Positions 45,575 through 58,046 of a stretch of DNA of 64,000 bases are shown one piece after another. Within the stretch, counting starts at the first letter, position 1, and every line of letters starts with the position of its first letter. The translations under genes were made by a program, and so were the position numbers. The notes beneath the pieces were generated by a model. The model was not told where the DNA came from. It searched no databases and saw only the letters and a program-made list of their open reading frames with translations. This DNA comes from Choanephora cucurbitarum (lineage: Eukaryota > Mucoromycota > Mucoromycetes > Mucorales > Choanephoraceae): contig JAIWNI010000003.1 of assembly GCA_025331435.1 (NCBI GenBank), positions 553,099 through 617,098 of the forward strand, read 5' to 3'.

Positions 45575-47430
45575 TTATTTATTTACATTGTCATTACTCT
45601 CGGTTCCTTTTCTGTTTTTACTTCCTGGCTTTCTTCCTCTCTTTTTGGGTATATTGTCAACATCGTCACTCATTTTTCGCTTTTGCTGATTGGGTATATT
45701 ATCTTGATCCGCCTTGACTTTGTTCTTACTGCCCGGCTTCCTTCCTCGCTTCTTTTGTTCTGCAGGACTCTTTTGTTTCTTGAGCCAACTGTTATAGACT
45801 CGCATTGCAAAATTGTCTGTTCTGCCCGGTAATGATCTGGCAATCAAAGACCATTTTGGGCCGTGCTGTCTCACCAGCTGAACAATCCGACCAATCTCTT
45901 CTTCTGTCGCAGGATTGGCCTTGTTGAGATCCGGATGACATTGATTGACCCATCGTTCTCGGCACTGCATATCGGTTCGCTGAGGGATCAACCGTTGAAT
46001 CTTGGTCCAGTTACCTACCCCATACAGACTGACGGCTCGAGCCAACAATCGATCTTCTTCTGGTGTCCAACGGGTGCGTCGGATAGCTGGATTCAATGAT
46101 TTCGTCCAGCGATGAAGGCATTGTTGTCCTGTACGTCCCTTGAGGATAGAAGCGACCAGTTGCCAATTACAGGTACCAAAGATCTTGACGGCCTCTCTCA
46201 GCCGGATATCTTCCTCTGGATTCCATTTAAGTGAGCGTGCTGCCTGGTTGTTTTTGGCAGCCATGTAATGAGCAAAGCATTGAGAGATGGTTCTGTTGGT
46301 ATTGAGTGCATTGGCAATCCTTTCCCATTGACCACTAAAGAGGCCTATTTCCTCTACTAGTTCAGATAGACGTTGTGACTCTTGTCTTGTCCATGGCTTT
46401 TTGTTGATTGAAGGATGTTCTTGTGTGGTCCATTGAATAAGACATTCAGTAGGTGATCGTGTACGTACCTAATAGAAAGAGTCAGAAAAGAAAAAAAAAA
46501 GATGAGACTGATTGACTTTACGTGAATCTGACTGATACGGGTCCAGTCAATACGACTGACTGGGAATAACTCTAATTGTCTATTTTCCATTTGATCTACT
46601 TCCCAAACACGCCATGCTTCATTTCTAGAGAAGTTCAATAGACTGCAGTGATATAAGCAATGGGGTCTCTTACCTCTTCATGTGGTCGAATGAAATCATA
46701 CGCTTTGCTTCTGAGTGAATACCTTCTATCAATCGATCTCGTTCATAGGTAGTCCCTGATGATGACAGATAAATAAGGTGGGGTTGTCTCTCTACTGATA
46801 TACTTACATGATTTACGCTGTGGCACCAAATCACCCAAAGGATCCAATTCTTCTTCCAGCATGTCTTCTCTTCCTATCTGTTCTTCCTCTACTTCAGGTG
46901 TTGTCTCGGACACATCTTGATTGACAGAGGATAACAGTTCACTGGAATCGAAATACTGAATACTATCCTCATACAGCTTGTGAATCGTGAATTTCTGTCC
47001 AAACCGATTTTCCTTAATAGCCGAGTGACTGGCTTCTTTCTATCAACAAGAAGAGTATAAGCAACAGACCGACTTAAAGAAAAAAGGGGGATCTCACCAT
47101 ATGCTCTTCCGTCTGTTCCAACAACTGATCAATAGCCTCGATCTGTTGTTTGACTTGAGATTGAAGTTGCTCGTTGAGATCAATAGCATTGATAATAGAG
47201 AGGTAGTTCATGTCATACGCTTGTGAAGTCGTATGAGTGGAGGGTTCGAAATCGTGAAGTTCAAGAAGAGCATCGAGTACTTGTTGCATCTCCTCAGGTT
47301 CTTCAAGTGGTCGATCTTGAGCATTAAGAAAGGCATTGGTGGAATAGATAAGATAGTCGTTAATGTTGCCACCCAGATCGGTGAATGGTTCATCTAATGG
47401 TATAAATGGATTTTCAAGAGGATCTGACAT
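45575..47430 (-). CDS. SNAPC4-like multi-repeat Myb protein (snRNA-activating complex subunit)
   Basis: At least five exons; the first is 47430-47098 and the last coding stretch ends at 45575. The N-terminal region (NAIDLNEQLQSQVKQQIEAI) is a helical segment like that of SNAP190. Then follow about four and a half Myb repeats, with tryptophans in WRVWEVDQ, KPWTRQESQRL, KWNPEEDIRLREAV, RWTPEEDRLLARAV and ATEEEIGRIV...WSLIARSLPGRTDN. The tail has two copies of KKRGRKPGSKN, an AT-hook-like motif. This repeat number and layout are those of SNAPC4, which binds the proximal sequence element of snRNA genes for Pol II and III. A plain R2R3 Myb regulator is less likely. DNA-target identity is inferred. 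Confidence 0.75.
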
Positions 47431-48118
47431 GAAGAAAATAAAATTAAAAAAAAAAACTAGATGATCAACAAATAAGGGCTGTCACGCTAATTTTATGCAA
47501 GTAACAACCAATTTGCTTTTATTTCAAATTCTGCTTCTTTGGCACCCAAATTCAAGGGCTGCTATCTGTGCTTGAGAACGTCTTTGGTTGAACCCAAAGG
47601 GAGAAGAAATGGATGATCCAAAAAAAAAAGATAAGTAGAATGTCGGTTATTCCAGAAGCAGTTGATTAGGATGAATGATGTATGAGTGCTGACTCTAGCA
47701 TTAAGCAACACGTATGCTTGAAAACAAGACAACCATGCTCACTACATAACAATCAGCATGACCAACAAAAGTAATATATTTCAAATCGAATATTTCCACA
47801 CACATAAACACTCTCTCTAACATCCAAAGTAAGCCCATACAAGTGAAAGGCACATTCCACTACCTAAGCATTGAATGCAGGGGAGGTTGTGGCGTGCGTG
47901 GGGACATGACAAACTGTCTTCTATTTCTGGAATAAGAATATTGCTCTTCTAACAAAACTCTCCCTTGCTTACTTAGGAACCAACACTGATTTCAAACACA
48001 TACAACAGCTGCCTCCTCCCTTTTTTTTGATATAAGAAACAATTTACCAAAAGTAAGTAGTTTGTTTATTATCAAAATGCTAGTTTTGTTAAATGAACCG
48101 GAAGAAAGAGAGTCTGAT
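47431..48118. other. Gene-free stretch
   Basis: Upstream region of the SNAPC4-like gene. Contains poly-A runs and no frame or RNA that I can support. Confidence 0.45.
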
Positions 48119-49893
48119 TTATTCTGATACTTCCTCTAACTTGACTTTTCGTCGTGTAATCAGTTCTTGAAGAATATCTACAGAAAAATAAAAAGTCAGA
48201 GTGTCCCTGTAAGCCTACATAGCAACCCTTACCTTTCACTTTCATTGTCTCAAAGCCTGGAATCTGAGCTCGACTTCTCAAGTAAAATGAACGTTTCCTA
48301 AATACCCCCAAAAAAGAAAAGGGTGTCAGGTAGAGATAGAGAAAACAAAGGAAGTCATTGACTTACACAAATCCTTTTTCTTTTGATAAATCCAGTTGAG
48401 ATTCTTCAACCAAGTCATGTTCTCTTACTTGTTCCATTAATCTATCGATTAAAGGTTAGATCTCATATCCTAAATAAGAAAAAAGTCACTTACTTTTCCA
48501 AGTATTCCAATTCCTCTTGAGCTGTTGGCTTTCTGTCCGGTAAGAGAGTACCATCAGGCATGATACGGTGTTGAATATGATGGTATCGTTGATAGATTTG
48601 CTTTTGTGTTCTTTCACCATTGAACATGGGCACAATAGAAGGGAAAGTGGGTCTTTCGCCTGTCTTTTGCTTAGCCTCAGCAATGATCTTGGCTAGCTTC
48701 TCATCTTCTTCTTTGGACCATCGCTTATCTGATCATGGTCAATAAGCTAAACAGAACCATACAAGATCTATACTTACTGTTCTTGGACACATTTCTTAAA
48801 CTAAACAGACAGTCTGTGATGTTTTTGGGGGATCGATTCAGATGTTGACACAGAATAGATGTGTTGGGACCATGCACCTTTAATAATCTACCGTTCATTA
48901 GAAACCGACAGACTTGGCCATACATTAACTTACTCTTGTAACAGTTCGATTTCTTCAGGCTGCCAAGGTGAATTGTTTCTCTTTTCATGGTATGTTTCTT
49001 TACATACTTTGGCCAACATATGAAGTGAGATATTGGGAAATACTTTGGCAATCTTCTGAAAGAATCGAATATGAGGTTTACGATTACTGCTTGAAAAGAT
49101 TTCTCTGGCCTCAGCAAATGTCATGTTTTCACGCTATTTAATTTTTTTAGAAAAAATGTCGACAGGTAACAAAAATAAAATAAAATCAATTGCCTTACCT
49201 TACACACTTTCTTGATTCTCTTTTCCAACTTGATTTTATCAGAATAACCCAACTTTCTCTGTTTTGGCCAAGGTGCTGTATCAGGTTCAGGATTCCAACC
49301 TAATGTTCTCTGCCAAGCAGGATAATCCTTTGATTCGTAGTCATCACCTGAATCCTCTTCTGAGTCAGATGCCGATATAAAGTCATCTGCTTTGACATCA
49401 GGTACAAACGTATCCAACAGTTTATTTTTGTAGTTGACAGAGGCAGGTTTAGCTGGATCGGCATCGATGCGACGTCGAAAGGAGATGCGATTGGCATCCA
49501 GAATACTCTTCTTGGTTGAATCTGTTGTCTTTTGCTTCTTTTGACCTTCTTCTTCTGAATCTTCTCTGGCTCGCTTTTTCTTCTTTTGAGTGTCGTCTTC
49601 TGCTTGGGTATCAGCTTCGTTGTTGTCAGATTCACTGCTATCAGTTTCACTGGTATTCTCGTGATCTGTCTCGTCAGAATCAGAAGCAGATTCAACTGCC
49701 ATTTGTTGTTTCTTTTTCTTAGGAGGTAGTTTGTCTTGATCAATCTGTTTCTTCTTTTCTTCATAAATACGCTCTGTATTGGCTCTTTCAATAGCAATCA
49801 CATTGTTGGGGCGCATCTAAAGAAGTCTTAGACACTTGTCTTTAGAGGATCTATCGAGATTACCTTTCTACGACGAGCCTTTTTTTCAACCAT
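48119..49893 (-). CDS. Myb/SANT-domain nuclear protein (TTF1/Reb1-like)
   Basis: About seven exons. The first is MVEKKARRRK (49893 on), then from 49816 MRPNNVIAIERANTERIYEE, a long acidic Ser/Asp region with basic nuclear localisation motifs, and later RENMTFAEAREIFSSSNRKP. Two Myb/SANT-like units follow, NNSPWQPEEIELLQE with HGPNTSILCQHLNRSP, and KRWSKEEDEKLAKIIAEAK with RTQKQIYQRYHHI. The last exon ends VKLEEVSE at 48119. The arrangement resembles TTF1/Reb1-type terminator or DMTF-like proteins, so a nucleolar or rDNA role is possible but not proven. The introns mostly lie between short helical blocks. Exact inner splice sites of the last four exons are approximate. Confidence 0.65.
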
Positions 49894-51069
49894 TGAAATT
49901 CAATAAAAGAAAATTTTAGAAGAAAAAAAAATTTGTTCTATACTCCAAATTTTTTTACTATTGGCTCACTTTTTTTATTTTATTTTTTTTATAAAAGATG
50001 CTTAAAGTATGATTCTTATGCATCACACGCTATGTATGTGGGTATCTCTTTTCTTTAAAGAGGAGGAAAGTTGTATGAAATATGATATTGCAACCCATAC
50101 TATCACTTTGTTACACATTAAAATAGTTGCCCTGAGGTAAACTCTATTTATCAGAGAGGGCAAGCAGTAACGTGTTTAGAGGGAGAAAACAAACCCTTGA
50201 AGAACTCCTTTCTTTCATAGGTTACCTTAAGGGTCACAACATAAAGCTTATTACGTATGAATCGTTTCACCTAATAATGCCTATCCCTCCTTGAAACGTT
50301 GTCTTTATTGGAGCACGTGTAATTTTACGCGTCTAAATAGACTAAATCAATTAACCGAATTACGCTTCTTGTTGATCCAATTCAATGACGCCCTTTTACT
50401 TTGAGAGTCGAGACCAATGTCATCATGTTGAATCACTTCAAAATTATATCACTTTTTTTCTTATGACTCAATTCTACCATGATTATTTAACACTATCCAT
50501 TTCAAAGTCCGATAACGAATCAATTACAAAGTACAATTGGAAAAAAAAAATTTTTTTTCTTTTAGGGCATGTACAACAATAAGCTGTGTGTGTGTGTGGG
50601 GAGGTAGATTTTATTTTAAAATATCTTGCGGATCTACAAACTCCGCCATTGGATCGCGTAACCCATTGTTCATCACCCTTTTCTCTTAATCAACATACTG
50701 AAAAGAGCACTTTCACAGTTAACTAAAGAAGCCAACAGGCATCTTTCTGAATGCGATGATGGTAGATTAGCTGGCACTTTTTGTTTATCAAAGTAACTGA
50801 ATCAACTGTGCCAAGGAAACATCAGCAAACGCACTTACTGAAAACTTCAACTGGGAGAAAAGAAGGGGCTTCTCTTTACAAGCTGATTTGAATGCGATAG
50901 AGACAAGTCATTGAATCTATCAGGGCTTAATACCGTCACTTTTTGAAACTTGACCAAGAAAGGTTTCTTTAACCACCTTTCGAAAGTAAGCCTTGGGTCG
51001 TATGAACTTCCAATAGCTTGTTACAGCAAAGAATCCAATTCTGAAGCGAAGACACTAAGAATCGCGTTT
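49894..51069. other. Gene-free stretch
   Basis: Contains T-rich runs, a (TG)n tract near 50583-50598, and no supported gene. Its right part may be decayed transposon sequence preceding the transposase relic. Confidence 0.4.
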
Positions 51070-51330
51070 AGCTTGGGTCAAAGAAGGTGAAGATCATGAC
51101 AGATACTTTTGATAAATAGGCTATCACAAAGACAAGACCTTAACATGATTGAAAATGTCTGGGCTTATCTGAGACACCTATCTAAGGTCAATACCCTCAG
51201 TGATTTAGAGAGAGGGTTTTTGAAAGAAGAATGGTACATGCTATAGTATTTGACTAACCTTGTTGGCAGTATAAACAAGCGATGTCAATCCATTGCAGTT
51301 AACAGTGGCCATATTCTTTGAAGAATGTAA
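51070..51330 (+). pseudogene. Decayed Tc1/mariner transposase, C-terminal part
   Basis: From about 51115 the plus strand reads RQDLNMIENVWAYLRHLSKV, matching the LNPIENVW-Lxx hallmark around the third catalytic residue of Tc1/mariner enzymes, then LERGFLKEEWYML. After a stop, LTNLVGSINKRCQSIAVNSG corresponds to the usual last helix (RRxQAVIxAxG). Stops and the missing N-terminal domain show it is inactive. It is unrelated in sequence detail to copies A and B. Confidence 0.6.
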
Positions 51331-52225
51331 AGCAGATAGGGTGAACGTATGAGTTCAGGTAAAAAAAAAAAATTTTTTTACAAAGGTTTTCTAAACGGTA
51401 AATAAGCCTTGAGAAAGTTGGCATCATACAATGTGAGTATAAAGTGAAGATGCGTTCCTGCTTGATCAAGGAACTGTATGATCATATAGCTCTCAAAAGA
51501 GTCTAATCTTATCGAAGACTATGAAGATGATATGATTGCTCTGTTTTCTTCTAGCGATACTGAGCAGTCTGTCTTGGAGCTAAAGGAATTTAAGTAAGAA
51601 GAAGGAAGATGACAGGCATGCATTGTTCCTGGCCAAAGCTGATACTTGAGGTGCCTCTGGACAACCAAAAAAAAACGAATTGGATCCAAAAGAGCGAGGC
51701 CAACTACTCAGGGTACTTTGTCTGGCAACTGTGTTACCAAGTTCAGCACTGACAAAGGCTCTTTGCTTTCATATCGGCAAATAACAAGCTTAAAGCCATC
51801 AAGCATGACATTGTTCGTCGCAACAATGATGACTTGGAAAGCATGCAACTACAATGCTGATGGCTGTCATACAGCAGTTGTTGGGCAGAAAGACTATAGA
51901 GCTTTCCATTCTGGAGATGGGTTCCTTTGGCTATCTCGACAAGGCAAGAGGAACCAAGGATCAGGTAAGACTTGTTCATAAGAACCTGTGCTTGTAACCA
52001 AATTGAAATAAACACGCTCTAGTTGTGTATGCGCTCATTGACATTTTGAGAACCGCTGACTGGGTCTTTTATTTTAACGCTTATTGGATTTTTTTTTTAT
52101 TATTATTCTACACCAATTGGGTCTTTTTTTTTTTCACCAAATGATAATCCGTCATTTAGTGGGGGAAGGAAACAAATTATTATTAAAAGGGGGGGGGGCA
52201 TATACATATAGATAAACATAAGTGC
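51331..52225. other. Stretch with short coding relics
   Basis: Around 51780-51850 the plus strand reads NKLKAIKHDIVRRNNDDLESMQLQ, protein-like but closed by stops and frameshifts. It probably derives from another mobile element. Contains a G run (52187-52198) and T runs. Confidence 0.35.
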
Positions 52226-52822
52226 TTATTTCTTTTTAGTGGTATTAGTAGAAGAAGAATCTGATCTTTTACGCTTCCATTCGAGTACAACATGATGATA
52301 TTGATTCACAGGTTCACAACAATCATCTTGTCCTACAACAATCTGAAATCTGCCTTTTTGAATCACACCAGGCACAGTCAAGTTGTTGCTTTTTGCAGCC
52401 TCTCTTGAGCACAAACGAGATATAAATAGGGTATCATGTTGAGTGTTCGTTTGCCAAAAGTCAGAATCCCAGATATGGTGGCAACTCTTTGAGGAAGTGG
52501 CAGTGCGAGTGGATATTGAGGTCATTTGTGAGAGCATGAGATCACTTTTACAGGTGAATTCTTGGTCAGAAAGAGAGGAAGTGGATGAAAAGGAAGAGGA
52601 TTTGATTTTGATGCCTGCCATCTGAGCAAACTCTTTAGCCGTCAGATCTTCACATTTCACAGGTTGTTCTTGACAGAGTACTTTCTCTGTTGCTGCAGCT
52701 AGTGTGGTGGGTGACTTGGTGAGCTTCTTTTTTCTAGAAAACCATCTTTTCCATTTGCTGTTGATAGAAGGTGTTGGACTGAATGGAGAGGGTGGGTTGT
52801 GATAGATGGCAACCAAAGTCAT
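52226..52822 (-). CDS. Hypothetical protein, probably lineage-specific
   Basis: An intronless frame of 198 residues from ATG 52822. The N-terminus has PPSPFSPTPSINSKWKRWFSR followed by basic residues. The middle contains LTAKEFAQMAGIKI and a Ser-rich stretch, then IWDSDFW, and the C-terminal part has VPGVIQKGRFQIVVGQ before a Lys/Arg-rich, Ser-rich end. TAKEFA...AGI, IWDSDFW and VIQKGRF look like conserved motifs of a small family that I associate with Mucorales proteins, but I know of no function. No signal peptide or membrane segment. Likely cytoplasmic or nuclear. Confidence 0.6.
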   Translation of the reverse strand: MTLVAIYHNPPSPFSPTPSINSKWKRWFSRKKKLTKSPTTLAAATEKVLCQEQPVKCEDLTAKEFAQMAGIKIKSSSFSSTSSLSDQEFTCKSDLMLSQMTSISTRTATSSKSCHHIWDSDFWQTNTQHDTLFISRLCSREAAKSNNLTVPGVIQKGRFQIVVGQDDCCEPVNQYHHVVLEWKRKRSDSSSTNTTKKK

Positions 52823-54337
52823 GAAAGATAAAGTCAAGATTCATAAAGTTACGATAAACGTCACAATTTAAGAATTTTCAAAAAATAAAAAAAAGAATAA
52901 AAGAAGAGAAAAGAGAAAGAAAGTAAAATAAATAATAAACCACCTAAGCGGTTATCTAATTTATTCTTATAATGAAATAGAAACGAGATTCTCCCAAAGG
53001 CAAAACTGCCTCAATCATTCTGCCTTTTTTAAGCCTTGTGCTTCGCCTAAAATAAAAATAAAAAAATTACCTCAGAAAATGTGACCCGATCTTAACCAGG
53101 AATGGAGGAGAGAGAGGAGGCTAAGGTAACACAGATAATAACTTACCATTATTGACACCTTCACCTGACTTATATAAGTGAAATTGATGTGAATATATAT
53201 AACTATCTATTATATTAAATGTTGTCAAAAGAACGATAGTCTTACACGCGTCTTTCAATTCCCGTGATATCAATCTGATAGATTTCTTATATTTCAAACA
53301 TAAGTTTCTATTCAATGACGCAAATGAAAACAAAGTTCATTCAACCAAGAAAGTGATCATGCGTACTCTCCTTTAAACTTTCTGAACAACTCTACTTTGA
53401 ATACAGGGCGGATTTCCAAAAAGGAATAGAGTGTTTACATCACCCGCAAATGAATTGTTATCCGCCCTGCTTCATTTTTTTTTTAAAGAGCAGAAAATAA
53501 CAATAAGTGCTTGAAAAAGTTTTTATCAGGCTATGAGGAGTTTGAAGCAGAGTCATAGGCCTGTACTACCTTTCCTTATGCTGTAAAAGAAAGAAGACCG
53601 GAATAAAATCCGTTTATGTTATGATTGGCTCAAAGAATGTTCCTTGCAGATAGATTGTGTACAGACAGAATAGATTGTCAACCTTGTTTTAAACGAAAGC
53701 TTGTTTCAACTAAACCGTTGTTATCTTATTTTCGATGTGAGTACAGAAAGGCCTGACTTTCATACTGATGTTTTCTAATGACGCGTCTTGATCATTGACC
53801 CATTATAAGTAAAGTTGATGATGTTGCCTTTTTTCATATATTGGAAATCTCCTATCTTATTAACTCACTAGAATTCTACTTGAAAGAGGGAGGGCGTACT
53901 CTGAAATGAATTGGCGTTTCTTTTTTTAAGGGTAATTTCCATTCTAGAGAATTGTGTATTTGAGTATAGAGTGAAAGTTACAACTGGGATAAACTAGCAA
54001 ATATTAAAAATGACTGTCTCTATCAGGGGGGAGTCCAATGAAATGACTACTCTTTTTTTTTTTTTAGTTCAATCTCAATTAGAAATAAGATCCAGTGTAT
54101 TATCTTGAAACTTGCATATATAAAGTCCTTAAATAAGCCTAATTGAAGAGAGAGAAAAAAAGGAAGTTTACTATTTCAAGATAAAAAAGCCAGTTTGTAG
54201 TAGTGCATGTGATGCAAGTAACATCACAAGATTGTGTTGTGTAATTTAATCTTGCTATTTATTATTTTTTTTACTCTTTTATTATTATTATTATTACTTT
54301 TTCATCTTTCTCTCTTTTTTTTTTTCTTAACAGAGTA
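52823..54337. other. Gene-free stretch
   Basis: Promoter of the minus-strand hypothetical gene on the left; on the right a TTA-repeat run (54283-54297) and pyrimidine tract before the aminopeptidase ATG. A T run lies at 54052-54065. No supported gene. Confidence 0.45.
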
Positions 54338-55955
54338 ATGGCACCTCATCCAGTGAATGCTGCTTTCCAAAGACAATTTCATCCAAGCCACCTGCCTATC
54401 ATTCCATCGAAACAACATTACCTTAGAGTCAAACAGCTATTAAACTATGAACACAACAGTGTCCTCTATCTAAAGGGAAAGCAAGAATCCACAAGAGATA
54501 CAACCGATGTTGAATTGGAATTCAGACAAGAGAGTTACTTCTTTTATTTGACAGGTATATGATGTCGAATAGAAATAGGCCTCTTATTGAATCTGTATTA
54601 GGTGTGGATGAGCCTGGATTTCAAGTGTTGATTGATTTAGAAAAGGACACAGTGTATTTGGTAGCACCAAATGTACCTGAGTACGACATATTATGGAAAG
54701 GACCAAGTGTTGATCCAAATGAATTATTAGAGTTATACGATATTGACCAAGTCATTCAGGAAGCAGATATCCTGCCTTTACTCAACAATCTCAAGCCCAC
54801 CATGCTCTATACCCTACCCACCTCCACTCTATCTATCACCCCACCCTGTAAGATCAACAAACACCTCCTTCAGCCTGCATTAGATGAAGCCCGATTGATC
54901 AAGTTTCCATGGGAGATTGATATCATGCGTCAGGTATCGCGTGGTTCCTCTGAAGCTCATATAGCACTGATGCGTCAATTCAGACCTTATATGACAGAGG
55001 CAGATGTGGCTGCCTTGTTTCGATGGGTATGTGCACAGAACAAGATCTATAGACAGGCTTATTTGCCTATTGTGGCCTCAGGTCCTCGTGCAGCTACCCT
55101 TCATTACTCCAAAAACAATCAGAGGATACCCAAGGGTAGACATACACTTGTGCTGGTAGATGCTGGTGGAGAAAAGTATTGTTATGGTAGTGATATCACC
55201 AGAACATTCCCTGCGCATGGAAGGTTTTCAGAAGAAGCAAAGGCGATCTATAGTATTGTCCTCAAGATGCAAGAGGTAACCTATTCATCTGTTGTTTCTA
55301 TTTCTTACACCCATCATTAGGCTGTCTTGTCCACATTAAGGCCAGGTGTCTATTGGCATGATCTTCATACACTGTCTGTTGAAATCCTATGTCAAGAATT
55401 AAAGCAGATAGGCATCTTGATCTATGACAACCTAGAGGAACTTGTTCAAATAGGCATACCAAATGCATTTTATTATCACAGTATGTTTGTTTCTTTCTTT
55501 TTCTTTTTTTTTAGAATCATAATGTCTATATATACATATATATACAAAACATCATAGGTTTGGGTCATTCAGTTGGATTAGATGTACATGATGTAGGAGG
55601 GTAAAAGAAAGACAAGCAGAAAGATAAAGATAAGATCACTTACACTGTGGATAGGCGTCAAAAGAACCTGGATGATACAGGATCCGAATTCTTATATTCA
55701 AGACCTCTAGAAGAACATATGGTCTTGACAGTAGAACCAGGGCTTTACTTCAATCAGACCATGTTAGACATCTGGACTCAATATCCAGGCTATCAGAAAT
55801 ACTTTGATCTAGAGAAGCTAAGAAGATATCAAGAAGTAGGTGGTGTGAGGATTGAAGATACAGTGGTGATAACAAAGTATGGTCATGAGAATCTGACAAC
55901 GGTGCCTAAACAAGTACATGAGATTGAAGCACTTATGAATGAGATGTATGCCTAA
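54338..55955 (+). CDS. M24B metallopeptidase (Xaa-Pro aminopeptidase / prolidase)
   Basis: Exons 54338-54554, 54602-55275, 55321-55480, 55558-55600 and 55655-55955 give 464 residues. The N-terminal domain has FRQESYFFYLTG. The pita-bread catalytic domain has all five metal ligands: Asp in LVDAGGE, Asp in GSDITRTFP, His in GHSVGLDVHDVGG, Glu in LTVEPGLYF and Glu in GGVRIEDTVV. The enzyme releases N-terminal residues before proline or cleaves Xaa-Pro dipeptides with two Mn ions; the two activities cannot be told apart here. No mitochondrial or signal peptide is evident. The 43-nt fourth exon carries the catalytic His. The gene converges on ERG1 with 76 bases between stops. Confidence 0.93.
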
Positions 55956-56031
55956 AAAAGAACATTTTACAGTGGAATTCAATAAAGTCATCATCAAGAT
56001 AGGTCTTTTTTTTTATTATTTGTGTCCAACA

Positions 56032-57433
56032 TTAACCAAACAGTTCACCCCAAAGGAATGGTATGATAGTGACACAGGCTGTAGAGAACACTTGAAAGGA
56101 CAGGATGATTGTCTCAGGTAGCTGTTGCATCTTGGCATGTGTGTACAACAGATAGATACTATAGAACGCCACACTAAAGAAATGATAGATCAAGCTGAGA
56201 GGTGAATGATTTAGACCGGCCAAGAGATGCATGGGACCCTCAGCATAGTGTGCTCCTAACATAAGATACTGAAAGCAGCCTTCCTGAAGTACTTTCATCT
56301 GCTCCGATTGAGCTGCAAAGATAGAATACAAGGCCATGGCCAACACATTGATCACGACAGAATACTGCTTTCGTTTCCAATGAAAGGCACCCATGGCCTG
56401 CACCACCAGATCCGCATCAGCCAGTGAGGGAACCTGTTGAGGCGACAGAAGGGCACGACACAACAAGACATCTTCCAGAGCAACCGTCATGCCACCCCCC
56501 GTCAAGGGAGAACGCACATTCAGAGCATCTCCCAACAAGATCGTACCCAATCGTTGGTTGACAGCAGGCGCCAGAAAGCCACTGGGCATCGGCCTTAAGC
56601 GTTCTGTCTCGAGGGCCTTGAGGAAAGGAGACTGGAGAGAGGGAGGCAGTTGAGGTGCGATGACCTTGGCCATATAGCCCTTGAGATCATGAGGTAGTTT
56701 GCCAGGCACATCTACCAGCACGCGTGTCTCATGAGATCCAATTTGATACATCAGAATAGGGGAAGGATGGGCCAGACAGACAAATCCCTTGTGGGGAAAT
56801 GGTAACTCTAAGTCTTGGATCAAAAAGCCAACAAAATGAGAGATGACACGGGTCTGACGATCTGTGAATTCCTTTCTGAATTTAGAAAAGAGACCATCGG
56901 CAATCAAGGTCAGAGGAGCATAATGGTATTCTTCTTGATCTGATTCAGCTGATGTACTGACCACACCAACCACTCTTTCTGTATCTTCCATCAGCAATCG
57001 ACTGACTGTTCTCTGTCTGAGAGTCACATTTTCTGTCTTTTGAGCTGATTTCCTTAGGTTTTGAATGAATCGACCATGATGAAAGGCGATTCCCTTGGTT
57101 GGCTTCTGTGAGTCATAAGGTAGTTCTATCATTCGTTTTTGATGATATAGACTATAGCCAAAGCAAGGGATACCATCAATACCCTCTGTGCATTCTATGG
57201 ATTCATCAGTCATTTTGATTTTTTAAACCTTCCCGTAGCTTACCTTCCATGCCCAGTTGTCTTAATGCCTCTAATCCACCGGGCTGCATCAGTTCACCCA
57301 CAATTCGATCTGGTTCAGATAGATCTCTTTCTAACAGCAGTACCTTTCGACCATCGAGAGCAAAGGCTCTTGCAGCAGCACATCCTACTACACCTGCACC
57401 TACAACAATTAGATCGAATTGATTGGTTGACAT
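56032..57433 (-). CDS. ERG1: Squalene monooxygenase (squalene epoxidase)
   Basis: Two exons, 57433-57244 and 57194-56032, separated by a 49-nt intron, give 450 residues. The join LRQLGMEECTEGIDGIPCFGY restores a conserved stretch that reading through would break. The FAD-binding start is DLIVVGAGVVGCAAARA, followed by ERDLSEPDRIVGELMQPGG. TLIADGLFSKFR is the DG motif, and GDALNVRSPLTGGGMTVALED the second FAD motif. C-terminal hydrophobic helices anchor it in the ER membrane. It converts squalene to 2,3-oxidosqualene in ergosterol synthesis and is the target of allylamines. A GA repeat (57448-57467) lies in its leader. Confidence 0.95.
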
Positions 57434-58046
57434 GATTTTAAAATAAAGAGAGAGAGAGAGAGAGAATGTTTAAAAAAAAATAGGTATGCTTATTTAAAGA
57501 AAGCATGAAAAACAACATCTGATTTTAATTTTCAAGAAGTTTGCGGATTACCATACAGCCTATCTTTAAGGAAAACTCAGACAAGAAGATCTTCTTGATA
57601 GCCTAAATTACGATGAAATAGATTGACTCTGCACAAGAAAAGCGTTCAAGATGAGCTTTTCAAGTAGGATAGTTCCTTGTTTATGAAAATAAGATCACTT
57701 ATTGGTACAGGCGGAAAGAGAAATCATACTTTCGGTTCCTTAGGGTGACTATCTTACTGCTTTTTTTTTTTAGTCTATTTGTTTTTTCCTATCATTGCTT
57801 TTCTTTTCTTTTTAATAGATCTATTGACAACAAAATGATAATAGGAAATCTGTGTGTTTTATTGTTTAAAGTCTGTTCTATTTAAAAAAAAAAAAAAAGT
57901 GTCATTGTTTTCCAAAGATCGTCCAATACTGAGTTTGATTTGAAAGTCAAAGAGGGAAATTTTATTCACATAAAATCGTCACTCCAACTTATTTTCACTC
58001 CTTTTTGTCTTCTTTCTTTTTCTTTTTTTCTTAATCTATTTAAATC
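57434..58046. promoter_or_regulatory. Divergent promoter region (ERG1 / SIT4-associated protein)
   Basis: 613 bases between start codons. Contains a (GA)n simple repeat next to ERG1 and long pyrimidine tracts (57770-57815, 58010-58031) next to the other gene. No sterol-response element was confidently identified. Confidence 0.4.

Noticed and set aside
57206..57243. Apparent frameshift splitting squalene monooxygenase into two frames
   Set aside because: A 49-nt GT-AG intron (57243-57195) joins the frames in phase and restores a conserved stretch, so it is not a broken gene.
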